A DNA stretch of 64,000 nucleotides. Source: Kosakonia oryzendophytica (lineage in GTDB: Bacteria > Pseudomonadota > Gammaproteobacteria > Enterobacterales > Enterobacteriaceae). A program made the position numbers and the translations under genes. Shown here one piece after another: positions 42,044 through 50,076 of this stretch; positions within the stretch are counted from its first letter, which is position 1, and each line of letters starts with the position of its first letter. The notes beneath the pieces are model-generated. The model saw only the letters and a list, made by a program, of their open reading frames with translations, was not told the origin of the DNA and did no database searches. Location: assembly GCF_900094925.1 (NCBI RefSeq), contig NZ_FMAY01000001.1, positions 434,001 through 498,000 on the forward strand, in the 5' to 3' direction.

Positions 42044-43984
42044 TTACACGTGCAAGCGGAACTGCTGCACGCTCTGCGCCAGTTGTTCGGCCTGTTCTTC
42101 CAGCGACGTCGCCGCGGCGGTCATCTGCTGAACCAGGGAGGCGTTCTGTTGCGTTACGCCATCCATCTCGTTCACCGCGATAGTGACCTGACCAATGCCT
42201 TTGGCCTGCTCATCCGAGGCACTCACGATCTCACTGATGATCGACTGCACGGAGTTCACCGCCTGCGTCATCTCCTGCATGGTTTTACCGGCATCGTTCA
42301 CCAGTTGTACCCCGGCTTCTACCCGCTTACTGGACTCCTCAATCAGCGCGCCGATATCTTTGACCGCATCGGCGCTGCGCTGCGCCAGGTTACGTACTTC
42401 AGACGCCACCACAGCAAATCCACGGCCCTGTTCACCCGCGCGCGCCGCTTCAACGGCAGCGTTAAGCGCCAGGATGTTGGTCTGGAAAGCAATGCTGTTA
42501 ATGATTGCCGTGATGTCGCCGATTTTCTTCGCACTGTCGTCGATTTGCGCCATGGTATCCACCACCTGACCGACCAGCGCTTCACCGCGGCTGGCGATTT
42601 TGGTGGCGTTAGCGGTGAGCGCCGTCGCATTGTGCGCGTTTTCGGCGTTATGTTTCACCGTGGCGCTGAACTGCTCCATGCTGGCTGCCGTCTGCTCCAG
42701 CGCCGCGGCTTGCTGCTCGGTGCGTGAAGAGAGGTTAATATTACCGCTGACAATCTCGCCCGCCCCCTGACGTACTGAATCGCTGGCGTCTTTAATTTTC
42801 CCGACAATACTTCGCAGTTGATCCTGCATGGTGTGCAGTGCATAAAACAGGCTGCTGCGGTCACCCGGTTTAACCTCGATGAGGTTATCAAGCTTGCCGT
42901 CAGCGACCGCCAGCGCAATGTTGGCACCTTCCGCCGGCTCACCGCCAATGGGTTTGAGCACTTTGCGGCTAAAGACCAGCCCCAGCAACACACTGACCAG
43001 CAGGATGCTGATCACGCCGAGAATAACGGCATTCATCAGTTGACGGTTCGCTGCCGCCATGACCTGACTGACCGGCGCGACCACACCCAGATACCAGCTA
43101 TCCGTCCCCTCGCCCAGCGAAACAGGCTGCCAGGTGATTAACGTTTTTTCACCGAGGATAGGATCGTCCTGTTCCACCACCTCACTGCTGTAGTTATCGG
43201 TCTTACCGGGGTAAGGCTTACTGGTCAGTTTCTTATCCGGGTAGGAAATGACTTTACCCGCTGTCGAGAGCAGCACCGCATAGCCGCCCCCTTCCCAAGG
43301 TTTAATTTCGTTCACTTTCTGCTGCAAAGAGGCCAGCGAAATATCGGACGTCACCACTGCATGCAGCTTGCCATCTCTGATGATCGGCGCGGCAACAGAG
43401 GTTAACAAGGTTGGCACGCCGTTATAGGCATAGCTATAGGGTTCAATCAACGTATCTTTTTGGCTCTTCTGCGGCAGCAGGTAGTAATCTCCCTGGCCTG
43501 GCGTAAAGATCGATGTCAGCGGATGCAAGTTGTACTCGCCGGACTGACCATGATCGACAAAGAAGGCATAGCGCCCTTTTGGCGCCTGACCCGGTTTATC
43601 CGCGAATTCCGCATCCCGTCCGTCGTAGGCGTTTTCTTCGAAAATGACCGAAATAGAAAGATAGTCAGGATTGTCATGCAGTGCCGATTCCAGCAGTTTG
43701 TCTGCCACTTTACGATCGGTAATGCCGGCTTCCGGAAGGGCAATCATGCTGTGGCCCAGGTTATGCGCCACGTCGCGCGCATAGCTCAGTTGCTGCTGGA
43801 TTTTCAACGCTTCGCTTTGCGCGATTTTTTGCAGATATTTTTCTGCGAGACTTTTTTGTTCACTGCTGGACTGCCAGCTCAGAACGCCGATGGTCACAAC
43901 GAAACCAAGGGTGATGGTGATGGCGCCCGTCAGCAGCATTTGCGCGCGGGTGCTCATTTTTTTGGACGCTAATTGTTTGGCCAT
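42044..43984 (-). CDS. Methyl-accepting chemotaxis protein with dCache sensor domain
   Basis: A 646-residue transmembrane chemoreceptor. TM1 is at about 13-34, followed by a periplasmic double-Cache domain of about 280 residues ([21 protein letters not shown] is its second lobe). TM2 is at about 320-343, then HAMP and the cytoplasmic signalling hairpin with the highly conserved tip [26 protein letters not shown]. There is no C-terminal NWETF-like pentapeptide (it ends QFRLHV), so CheR/CheB docking at that site is not expected. Cache receptors of this type often sense amino acids or organic acids; the ligand is unknown. A sigma-28 promoter lies upstream, as for motility genes. Confidence 0.92.
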   Translation of the reverse strand: MAKQLASKKMSTRAQMLLTGAITITLGFVVTIGVLSWQSSSEQKSLAEKYLQKIAQSEALKIQQQLSYARDVAHNLGHSMIALPEAGITDRKVADKLLESALHDNPDYLSISVIFEENAYDGRDAEFADKPGQAPKGRYAFFVDHGQSGEYNLHPLTSIFTPGQGDYYLLPQKSQKDTLIEPYSYAYNGVPTLLTSVAAPIIRDGKLHAVVTSDISLASLQQKVNEIKPWEGGGYAVLLSTAGKVISYPDKKLTSKPYPGKTDNYSSEVVEQDDPILGEKTLITWQPVSLGEGTDSWYLGVVAPVSQVMAAANRQLMNAVILGVISILLVSVLLGLVFSRKVLKPIGGEPAEGANIALAVADGKLDNLIEVKPGDRSSLFYALHTMQDQLRSIVGKIKDASDSVRQGAGEIVSGNINLSSRTEQQAAALEQTAASMEQFSATVKHNAENAHNATALTANATKIASRGEALVGQVVDTMAQIDDSAKKIGDITAIINSIAFQTNILALNAAVEAARAGEQGRGFAVVASEVRNLAQRSADAVKDIGALIEESSKRVEAGVQLVNDAGKTMQEMTQAVNSVQSIISEIVSASDEQAKGIGQVTIAVNEMDGVTQQNASLVQQMTAAATSLEEQAEQLAQSVQQFRLHV

Positions 43985-44053
43985 TACCGCTCTCCTGGAG
44001 TCAGCCTGCTACATCATCATGGTCCTTTCAACATGGGCTCCCTTGTAAAAGGG

Positions 44054-44080
44054 CTATCGGCGTCAGTTTTTTGATCTTTA
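44054..44080 (-). promoter_or_regulatory. Sigma-28 (FliA) promoter of the chemoreceptor gene
   Basis: Minus strand: TAAAGATC (-35, 44073-44080), 11-nt spacer, GCCGATAG (-10, 44054-44061). This is close to the FliA consensus TAAAGTTT-N11-GCCGATAA with exact spacing. It lies 70 bp upstream of the receptor ATG. The rest of the 43985-44286 gap contains a small CCCTT/AAGGG hairpin and no gene. Confidence 0.85.
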
Positions 44081-44286
44081 ATTGTTAACAAGACCATTTT
44101 ACTGGCGTAAAAACGCGCACCATTTCCCAAAATCAGCAGGCTGACAGCGGAGAAAGGTGTAGTGAGAGTTAACAAATCGGCAACTAAAAATTAAATCAGT
44201 GTTTTATGCTGCAAGAGAAGTGAGGAACTATTTTTAAAGGCTGTGAGCATGCAAACAGCCCTGACTTATCGCCAGGGCGAGACAAT

Positions 44287-44547
44287 TTAACCGCGATCGT
44301 CTTTTGGGCCGAGGAAGTAAAAACCAAACGGCAGCGAACCGATAATGGTGAACATCAGACTGTAAATGGCAACCCAGGCGCCCTGCATAATGAACATTGA
44401 GGTCGTCCACTGCGCCATCGGCAGATTGTACTGATCTTCCACCCCCTGGAAGGTCACTTTCGAAATGACGCTCACCGCAATCAGAAAGACGATAACGACC
44501 GCAACGATGAACTTTTTCCCCTCGCGGGTACGCAGTTTTTCCAGCAT
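44287..44547 (-). CDS. Small two-helix inner membrane protein (possibly DUF2534)
   Basis: An 86-residue protein. A short basic N-terminus (MLEKLRTREGKK) precedes one hydrophobic helix (FIVAVVIVFLIAVSVI). A polar loop of about 25 residues is followed by a second helix (GAWVAIYSLMFTIIGSLPFGFYF) and a charged tail (GPKDDRG). It resembles the enterobacterial DUF2534 membrane proteins, but I cannot name it with certainty. The ATG at 44545-44547 follows AGGAGG at a good distance. Function is unknown. A GCCCTG/CAGGGC hairpin at about 44259-44279 could terminate it. Confidence 0.75.
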   Translation of the reverse strand: MLEKLRTREGKKFIVAVVIVFLIAVSVISKVTFQGVEDQYNLPMAQWTTSMFIMQGAWVAIYSLMFTIIGSLPFGFYFLGPKDDRG

Positions 44548-44865
44548 ATACCCCTCCTGTTATGTGGCATTTCCGTGCCGCGAGTGTAACCGATCTGCTG
44601 TTTAATTGTTGTGAATTATTCAAATAACTCGTGTAAATTCCGGGAAACGATAACCGGTTAACAACCGCATATACTACGGCTTTACAGCATCAATAAGGAG
44701 AAAACAACGCGTAAGGACATCCCGATACGCTGTTTTCCCTTTTCACTTTTTGTGTTGTGCAAATCCGCTAATGACTGGCGCGTCCTGCTGCTAAAGCGCT
44801 TAACTGGGTAGGCGAACATTTTGCTGAGCGCCCCCCTCTGCGTTACTGAAAATGCCCGTTTCGCC
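44548..44865. other. Intergenic region with a possible gene remnant
   Basis: 318 bp between two minus-strand genes. It contains a TATACT hexamer at about 44669, an excellent AAGGAG at 44695-44700 on the plus strand and a 34-codon open stretch described separately as a possible pseudogene. Nothing else was recognised. Confidence 0.4.
44707..44811 (+). pseudogene. Possible Nudix hydrolase remnant with ACG in place of a start codon
   Basis: After a perfect AAGGAG and a 6-nt spacer, an open stretch of 34 codons begins at ACG (44707) and ends at TAG (44809-44811). It translates to a start typical of small Nudix proteins (pattern IPIRCFPFSLFVL then WRVLLLKRLTG), which is the first beta strand pair before the Nudix box. 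The Nudix box itself is missing. A former ATG may have mutated to ACG and the rest been deleted. Initiation at ACG cannot be excluded. The assignment rests on a short similarity and is tentative. Confidence 0.35.
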
Positions 44866-45390
44866 TTAGATCGTCTGTGGCAACGTATTATCGCCCTCCC
44901 CCAACGGGCGCTGCATCAACACCGTATCCAGCCAGCGCCCGTGTTTCATGCCCACACTTTTCAGCGTGCCGATGACGGTAAACCCGGCGCGCGCATGCAG
45001 CCGCAATGATCCTTCATTTTCGCTATTACCAATGTTGGCGATCAGTTGTCGGTAACCGTGCTGTTCCGCCCAGGCCACCGCCTGCGACAGTAAGGCTATC
45101 CCGGCCCCCTGCTGGCGAAACGTGTCATCCACATAGACCGAATCTTCCAGCGTGTACTGGTAGGCATGCCGTTCGCGGTAACGCGAAAGATAGCAGTAGC
45201 CCCGTACGCGCCCTTCATGCACGGCGACATACCACGGCAGCCCGGCATGACGCGTTTTCTCAAGCCTCTGGCGCATCTCTGCCCTGGCCGGCGGCTCGGT
45301 TTCAAACGAGGCGACCCCGCAGGTCACATGATGCGCGTAAATTTGTGTGATCGCGCTTAGGTGTTGTTCTTGTGCTTCAATAATGTCCAT
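44866..45390 (-). CDS. GNAT acetyltransferase, MnaT/phosphinothricin-type
   Basis: A 174-residue GCN5-related N-acetyltransferase like E. coli MnaT/YncA (172 aa), which acetylates methionine sulfone and phosphinothricin-type amino acids. The ATG at 45388-45390 follows GGAG at 8 nt. The open frame continues far upstream, but that part lies opposite the lysR gene and is discarded. Family hallmarks are MDIIEAQEQHLSAI, EDSVYVDDTFRQQGAGIALL (the acetyl-CoA P-loop, with Gln-Gly-x-Gly replaced by QQGAG) and GRWLDTVLMQ. It is divergent from a LysR regulator that may control it. Confidence 0.88.
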   Translation of the reverse strand: MDIIEAQEQHLSAITQIYAHHVTCGVASFETEPPARAEMRQRLEKTRHAGLPWYVAVHEGRVRGYCYLSRYRERHAYQYTLEDSVYVDDTFRQQGAGIALLSQAVAWAEQHGYRQLIANIGNSENEGSLRLHARAGFTVIGTLKSVGMKHGRWLDTVLMQRPLGEGDNTLPQTI

Positions 45391-45486
45391 AATCCAGCTC
45401 CCGTCAGGCGTGTTCACCACGCTACCTGTAATGCGGCAAAACAGGCACCGGGTTGTACTTATCACCCCTATAAGGAAAAGTTTGCG

Positions 45487-46341
45487 ATGTCCCATTTCAG
45501 CCTCGACCAACTCGCTACTTACAAGCTGGTGATCGCCCGGGGAAGTTTTACCGGAGCGGCGGAAGTGCTGGGGATTTCGCAACCGGCTGTCAGCCTGCAA
45601 ATACGCCAACTGGAGCAGGCGCTGCAAACCCGCCTGATTGAGCGCTCCGGGCGCGGTATCCGCCCAACGGCGGCGGGCGAGACCTTTCTTGCACACTGCG
45701 CGCACATTGAGAATGCCGTCACCACGGCGATCCAGTCCGTTGCCATCTATCAGCAGGCCATTAGCGGTCACGTGACGATTGGCACAGGCGCAACGACCTG
45801 TATTCACTTGTTGCCTCCGGTACTGCAACAACTGCGCGAGGACTTTCCGTTGCTGACCGTGGGCGTTCGTACCGGCAACACCAGCGATATTCTCCGCGCC
45901 GTCGAGGAGAACCGGGTGGATATCGGGCTGGTGACCATGCCAGCCAGCGGTCGCAACCTTGCCATCTCGCCGCTGTTTAACGAATCCTTTGTCGCCATCA
46001 CCGCAGAAGGCCAGCCCCGGCAGGCATTACCGCTGATTGTGTTTGAGTCCGGTAGCAGTACCCGCCAACTGATTGATGAATGGCTGCTGGACAAGGGTGA
46101 GCATGCCGCGCCGGTCATGGAGCTCGGCAGTATTGAGGCCATTAAACGCATGGTGCGCGCCGGGCTGGGTTACAGCATCGTGCCGGACGTCGCGGTACAA
46201 ACTGAGGAAGACCGTCTGGGTTTACGTGTCACACCATTACAGCCGCCTTTACAACGCACACTGGCGCTGGTGATGCGCCAGGACAAAGTGGTAACGCGCG
46301 GAATGACGGAAGTGCTCAACGGTTTAAAAAGGCGGGTATAA
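45487..46341 (+). CDS. LysR-family transcriptional regulator
   Basis: A 284-residue LysR-type regulator. The N-terminal winged helix-turn-helix (about 1-60) has FTGAAEVLGISQPAVSLQIRQLEQAL. The C-terminal effector domain (about 90-284) has HVTIGTGATTCIHLLPPVL and RTGNTSDILRAVEENRVDIGLV. The ATG at 45487 starts MSHFSLDQLATYKLV, the normal LysR N-terminus; a longer frame upstream is discarded. It is divergent from the acetyltransferase gene (96-bp gap), the classical arrangement for a LysR regulator and its target. The co-inducer is unknown. Confidence 0.88.
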   Translation: MSHFSLDQLATYKLVIARGSFTGAAEVLGISQPAVSLQIRQLEQALQTRLIERSGRGIRPTAAGETFLAHCAHIENAVTTAIQSVAIYQQAISGHVTIGTGATTCIHLLPPVLQQLREDFPLLTVGVRTGNTSDILRAVEENRVDIGLVTMPASGRNLAISPLFNESFVAITAEGQPRQALPLIVFESGSSTRQLIDEWLLDKGEHAAPVMELGSIEAIKRMVRAGLGYSIVPDVAVQTEEDRLGLRVTPLQPPLQRTLALVMRQDKVVTRGMTEVLNGLKRRV

Positions 46342-46364
46342 CACCCGCCCCTGATTCAGCAATC

Positions 46365-46412
46365 GTCGAGGCCGGATACGCGCAGCGCCATGCGGCGCAA
46401 TACCCCGCAGGC
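46365..46412. repeat. REP-like palindromic element
   Basis: Between the convergent lysR and TonB-receptor genes is GGCCGGATACGCGCAGCGCC followed by ATGCGGCGCAATACC, which resembles enterobacterial REP units (GCCGGATG...CGGCGC). It probably also protects the 3' ends of the transcripts. Only one copy was noticed. Confidence 0.4.
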
Positions 46413-48623
46413 TTAGAAGTCGTAGCTCATCGACACTTTCAGCGCCCGCGCCTCACCTTGATAAATATAGGTGCCGTTGTCTTCGACGCTGGCCCAGTAT
46501 TTCTCGTTGGTGACGTTATCCACGCCGACGCGCCAGACCATTTCGTTCTTCTCTGCATTCAGGTGCATGCGGTAACGCATGCCCAGATCGAGCGTGGTAT
46601 AGCTGTCGAGTTTCTTGGTGTTGGCGTTGTTGGCATACTGCGAACCGGTGTAGTTCACTCTCGCGGTCGCTGTCAGGCCATCAATCGGTTTGATGTCATA
46701 CTCCGCACCGAGCACGCCATAGAATTTCGCCACACCGATGGGCCGGTTGCCCTGGTTGATGCCATCTTTGGTTTTGGTCAGCTCGGCATCCAGCCAGGTG
46801 GCACTGCCGTTCAGACGCAGCCCGAGCACCGGCTCGCCGAACACATTCAGCTCAACGCCACGGTTACGCTGCTCGCCATCCAGCGCGTAAATATTGGTGG
46901 TGCTGTCCTGAATCCCCACCGGCTTTTTGATGTCAAACAGCGCCAGCGTGCCGCCGATGCGGCCAAAGTCCGTTTTTACCCCCACTTCGTTCTGTTTCGA
47001 GTGCGCAATGCCAACACTTTCATACTTGTTGGCAGCGGTTTTCGGTGCCACGCTGCCCGGTTGTAGTGCTTCGGTATGGTTGGCGTAGAACGACACCGTT
47101 TCCCAGGGTTTATAGACAATCCCGTAAGTTGGCATCCAGCGTTGCTGGGTGTAACGCGCGGTGGTGGTCTCCGCCCCGGTGGCATTGCTGTAGTTACGCA
47201 CCCACAATTTCTGGTAACGCGTACCCGCCGTAAACAACAGGGTGTCGTCCAGCACGCCCAGCGTATCGCTCAGGGTATAGCCCTGCGAACGGTAGCGTGC
47301 GGTGGTGAGTGGATCAAAATAGTTACCGCCAAACGAGGCATTATCCGGCTTTGTCACCGCCGCGCTGTTGTAAAGGTTGACCGTCGGGTTGGTCGCCGAA
47401 TCAGACATCCGCCAGGCGATGTTTTCGCGTTTAATATTGGCAGAGTAGCCCAGGTTCACTTTATGGGAGATAAAACCGGTGTCAAAGTTACCCCGTACAC
47501 CGCCCATGCCACTCCAGGAGTCACTGATACGGTTAGTATCGAGACGGCTAAAGGTTGCATCGCCTTGATCGTTATATAACTTTGGTGCGCCATAGGTGCC
47601 CATTTCATGGGCATGTTGACCACCGAACGCCGCATACGCGGTCCAGTCATCGGTCAGATCGTATTCCGCGCGAGCCAGGCCATATTCGTTTTCGATATCG
47701 CTATAGGCCCACTGCTGACTGTAATTTTTACGCGTGTCAGGAACAGAGGGAATAAAGTCCACCGCGCTGATGTTGACGCCCATTTCGCCGCCGTGGAAGG
47801 TCTTCTTCTGGTAACCGAGATCCAGCGAACTGCGAAAACGATCGCCACGGTAATCAAGACCGAGCGAGGCGGCGGTGGTACGGCGGTGATCATCTTTTAC
47901 CGTTGCATCGCCTTCGCGGTGCAACAGATTCATGCGCACGCCAAACTGGTTGTTATCACCATAGCGACGACCGAGATCCAGCGCTCCCCCCAACTGTGAA
48001 CGTGTGGAATAATCCACACCAACACGGGTGATCGGTGCGTCTTCCGCATGCTTCGGTTCAAGGTTAATCATCCCGCCCACACCAGATGACGCCGAGCCGT
48101 TCATCAGCGCATTCGAGCCTTTAAAGATTTCGACACGTTCCAGCATCTGGGTATCAACCACCTGGCGTGGCACAATCCCTGCCAGACCGCCCATCATCAT
48201 GTCGTCGCCATCCAGCTCGAACCCACGAATGCGGTAGGTTTCGGCAAAGTTGCCGTATCCCTGTCCGACCTGAACGCCCGCATCGTTGCTCACCACATCG
48301 GCAACGGTTTTCGCTTGCTGATCCTGAACCAGCTTCGAGGTATAGCCGATCACGTTAAACGGCACATCCATCGCCTTTTGTTCACCCAGCACGCCAAGAC
48401 GCCCGCCGTGTGCAACCTGGCCGTCCAGATAGGCCGGAACCAGTTCGCTGCCGCCAGGTTTAAAATCGCTGTTTGCCGACTGAACAACGATGGTCTCTTC
48501 CTTCGTTTGGGTGGTGTTGGCCTCGGTGGTTGCGGCCTGCACGGTGTGCGCGGCAGCACCGATGGCCAGCGCAAGCAATGTCTTGCGCAAAGGGGTGTAT
48601 GTCTTGTTGCTGTTATTCATCAT
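46413..48623 (-). CDS. TonB-dependent siderophore receptor (hydroxamate type, FcuA/YncD-like)
   Basis: A 736-residue outer-membrane receptor. The signal peptide ends near AAAHTVQA (about residue 30). A TonB box EETIVV (about 42-47) precedes the plug domain (DVPFNVIGYTSKLVQDQQAKTV, YRIRGFELDG, VEIFKGSNALMNG, GGMINLEPKHA). The 22-strand barrel ends SMSYDF with a terminal Phe. The plug resembles ferrichrome- and other hydroxamate-siderophore receptors such as FcuA. Pairing with a YncE-like gene also recalls E. coli yncD-yncE. The ligand is not decided by sequence. It is 50 bp downstream of the YncE-like gene, and a terminator-like hairpin lies between them. Confidence 0.88.
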   Translation of the reverse strand: MMNNSNKTYTPLRKTLLALAIGAAAHTVQAATTEANTTQTKEETIVVQSANSDFKPGGSELVPAYLDGQVAHGGRLGVLGEQKAMDVPFNVIGYTSKLVQDQQAKTVADVVSNDAGVQVGQGYGNFAETYRIRGFELDGDDMMMGGLAGIVPRQVVDTQMLERVEIFKGSNALMNGSASSGVGGMINLEPKHAEDAPITRVGVDYSTRSQLGGALDLGRRYGDNNQFGVRMNLLHREGDATVKDDHRRTTAASLGLDYRGDRFRSSLDLGYQKKTFHGGEMGVNISAVDFIPSVPDTRKNYSQQWAYSDIENEYGLARAEYDLTDDWTAYAAFGGQHAHEMGTYGAPKLYNDQGDATFSRLDTNRISDSWSGMGGVRGNFDTGFISHKVNLGYSANIKRENIAWRMSDSATNPTVNLYNSAAVTKPDNASFGGNYFDPLTTARYRSQGYTLSDTLGVLDDTLLFTAGTRYQKLWVRNYSNATGAETTTARYTQQRWMPTYGIVYKPWETVSFYANHTEALQPGSVAPKTAANKYESVGIAHSKQNEVGVKTDFGRIGGTLALFDIKKPVGIQDSTTNIYALDGEQRNRGVELNVFGEPVLGLRLNGSATWLDAELTKTKDGINQGNRPIGVAKFYGVLGAEYDIKPIDGLTATARVNYTGSQYANNANTKKLDSYTTLDLGMRYRMHLNAEKNEMVWRVGVDNVTNEKYWASVEDNGTYIYQGEARALKVSMSYDF

Positions 48624-48645
48624 CGACTCATCGTGAAACGTGTGA

Positions 48646-48666
48646 AAAACGGCCCGTTGCCGGGCC
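48646..48666 (-). terminator. Intercistronic terminator/attenuator between the YncE-like and receptor genes
   Basis: On the minus strand, GGCCCG-GCAA-CGGGCC followed by GTTTTT. It begins only 8 bp after the stop codon of the upstream gene and 23 bp before the receptor ATG. It would lower, not abolish, receptor transcription from the Fur-regulated promoter. Confidence 0.6.
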
Positions 48667-48673
48667 GGGTTAA

Positions 48674-49759
48674 TTACGGATTCAGGGAAATACGAGCAAC
48701 GCTGTCCGGCCCGTTAGTAGAGTGATCTTTATTGAATGCCTGTTTGACGGTGACATACAGCGACTGTCCGTCGGCAGAGAGCAGCAGGCTGTTCGGGTGC
48801 GGCGGCAAATCCCAGCTCTGTTTTACCGCGTAGCTGGTCGCGTCAAGGCTCAGCACTTTGCCGGATTCACGCTGGCTGATGTAAATCTCATGGCGTTTCG
48901 GGTTGAACTTCACCGCCAGCGCATCACCATCAATCTGTTTCAGCACCTTGCCACTGTGGATATCCAGTACCAGCGTGGTTTTCGCTTTGGCATTGTCGGT
49001 CACAAACAGGCGCCCCGTTTCGCTATCTTCGGCAATATTCAGCAGCAGAGCCGGTTTCTCACCGAGCGGTTTCCAGCGCTGCTCGATACGGTTATTGCGC
49101 AGGTTCACCACGAGGATTTCGCCGCCGCCATTTGCTACATACAGACGCTGGGTTTGATCAGAGAAATGCAGCCCGGTCACCCATTTACCCGCGTTTTTGA
49201 TGCGCGCCTTGAGCTTCAGGGTTTTCGCGTCAACGACCCACACCAGCGCCGGATCGGCAACAGCGCCAATATACAAGCTGCCGTTATGCAGCAAAATTTC
49301 GCGCGCGCCGTACGGCAAACCTTTTTCGTTGCGTTCCGGGAACAGCGTACGAGACAGCACCTTGCCATTGCGGGTATCAATAGCGCTCACACCGCCGTCC
49401 AGTGAGTTGGTGACATAGACAGTGTTGCCGTCCGCAGAGATAGCCATACCAAAGTTTTTCAGATCGGTATGGGTCGCGCCGAGGGTTTTCAACGTGGTCG
49501 GATCCAGTTTGTAGACCACTCCGCCCTGCACATCTTTAAATCCTTCCGCGCTGGATACATACAGCGCATCACCTTGCGGGCTGAGCGCCATTTCGTACAG
49601 ACCACTCGCCAGGTCGCGTTGTTGCACGTTGACCGCTGACGCAGCAACAGGGGGTTTTGGCGCATCTACCGCTGGTTGTGCAGACGTGGTGCTATGGGCG
49701 CTGCAACCGGCAAGTGCCAGCGCCGCCAGCAGTGGCAGCGCAGAAGTTTTTATTTTCAT
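48674..49759 (-). CDS. YncE-like beta-propeller lipoprotein
   Basis: A 361-residue protein with a signal peptide ending in the lipobox LAGC (Cys19), so it is probably membrane-anchored. The mature part is a seven-bladed YVTN beta-propeller, with repeats such as LYVSSAEGFKDVQGGVVYKLD, VYVTNSLDGGVSAIDTRNGKV and LFVTDNAKAKTTLVLDIHSGKV. E. coli YncE (353 aa) is a periplasmic iron-regulated propeller lacking a lipobox and is encoded beside yncD, a TonB receptor. The same pairing is found here. A Fur box overlaps its promoter. Function is unknown; a role in siderophore or iron handling is inference. Confidence 0.85.
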   Translation of the reverse strand: MKIKTSALPLLAALALAGCSAHSTTSAQPAVDAPKPPVAASAVNVQQRDLASGLYEMALSPQGDALYVSSAEGFKDVQGGVVYKLDPTTLKTLGATHTDLKNFGMAISADGNTVYVTNSLDGGVSAIDTRNGKVLSRTLFPERNEKGLPYGAREILLHNGSLYIGAVADPALVWVVDAKTLKLKARIKNAGKWVTGLHFSDQTQRLYVANGGGEILVVNLRNNRIEQRWKPLGEKPALLLNIAEDSETGRLFVTDNAKAKTTLVLDIHSGKVLKQIDGDALAVKFNPKRHEIYISQRESGKVLSLDATSYAVKQSWDLPPHPNSLLLSADGQSLYVTVKQAFNKDHSTNGPDSVARISLNP

Positions 49760-49842
49760 CGGGTGGATCCTTTACCGTTAATGTCATTAAGGCAGGCGAG
49801 TCGCGGCGTCGCGCCTGAAGAGCGCGATCGTTATTCATAAAG

Positions 49843-49906
49843 GCAGGTTTTAGCCCGGCGCAGCTCGCCACTGCTTTTCAGTGTCCCTGTAAGCGCTAAC
49901 GCCTAC
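49843..49906 (-). other. Structured 5' leader of the YncE-like gene with a RybB-seed-complementary hairpin
   Basis: The predicted mRNA leader (about 49952 to 49760) can fold into GUAGG/CCUGC (49902-49906 with 49843-49847) enclosing UUAGC/GCUAA (49895-49899 with 49850-49854). At the centre is a hairpin CACUG-AAAAG-CAGUG. The mRNA segment GAAAAGCAGUGGC (complement of 49867-49879) is complementary to the first 13 nt of the enterobacterial sRNA RybB (GCCACUGCUUUUC). Pairing and structure were read by eye. Confidence 0.4.
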
Positions 49907-49950
49907 TGTTATTGCGGAAAACGTCCTTGCTGCGCCCACAAACACTAAAG

Positions 49951-49987
49951 AGAATGAGAACTATACGCATTCTTTTATATCAGGCAA
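49951..49987 (-). promoter_or_regulatory. Fur-regulated promoter of the YncE-like/receptor genes
   Basis: Minus strand: TTGCCT (-35, 49982-49987), 16-nt spacer, TATAGT (-10, 49960-49965). Overlapping it, plus-strand AATGAGAACTATACGCATT (49953-49971) matches 13 of 18 scored positions of the Fur 19-mer. Iron-dependent repression of this operon is therefore likely. The 317-bp gap also holds a choX terminator near 50038-50064. Confidence 0.7.
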
Positions 49988-50037
49988 GCACTATTGTCTT
50001 CTTCGGGTGTCGCGGGGGAGTGAGCACGAAGCGAAAG

Positions 50038-50064
50038 CGCCGGGCAAGATTATTCCCGGCGCGG
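50038..50064 (-). terminator. Terminator of betC-choX
   Basis: Minus-strand stem GCGCCGGG / CCCGGCGC with a 10-nt loop, followed by TTTCGCTT. It lies 12 bp after the choX stop. Confidence 0.6.
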
Positions 50065-50076
50065 AATAACGGGGAA

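Noticed and set aside
44821-45009. 62-codon plus-strand frame after the Nudix-like remnant as its continuation
   Set aside because: It contains no Nudix box and is antisense to the acetyltransferase gene.
45391-45831. 147-residue N-terminal extension of the acetyltransferase frame
   Set aside because: It lies opposite the lysR gene; the ATG at 45390 has a good Shine-Dalgarno and gives the family length.
49800-49910. Cobalamin riboswitch suggested by GCCACTG
   Set aside because: The motif is on the strand opposite the gene it would control and the other conserved riboswitch blocks are missing; the sRNA-site explanation fits better.
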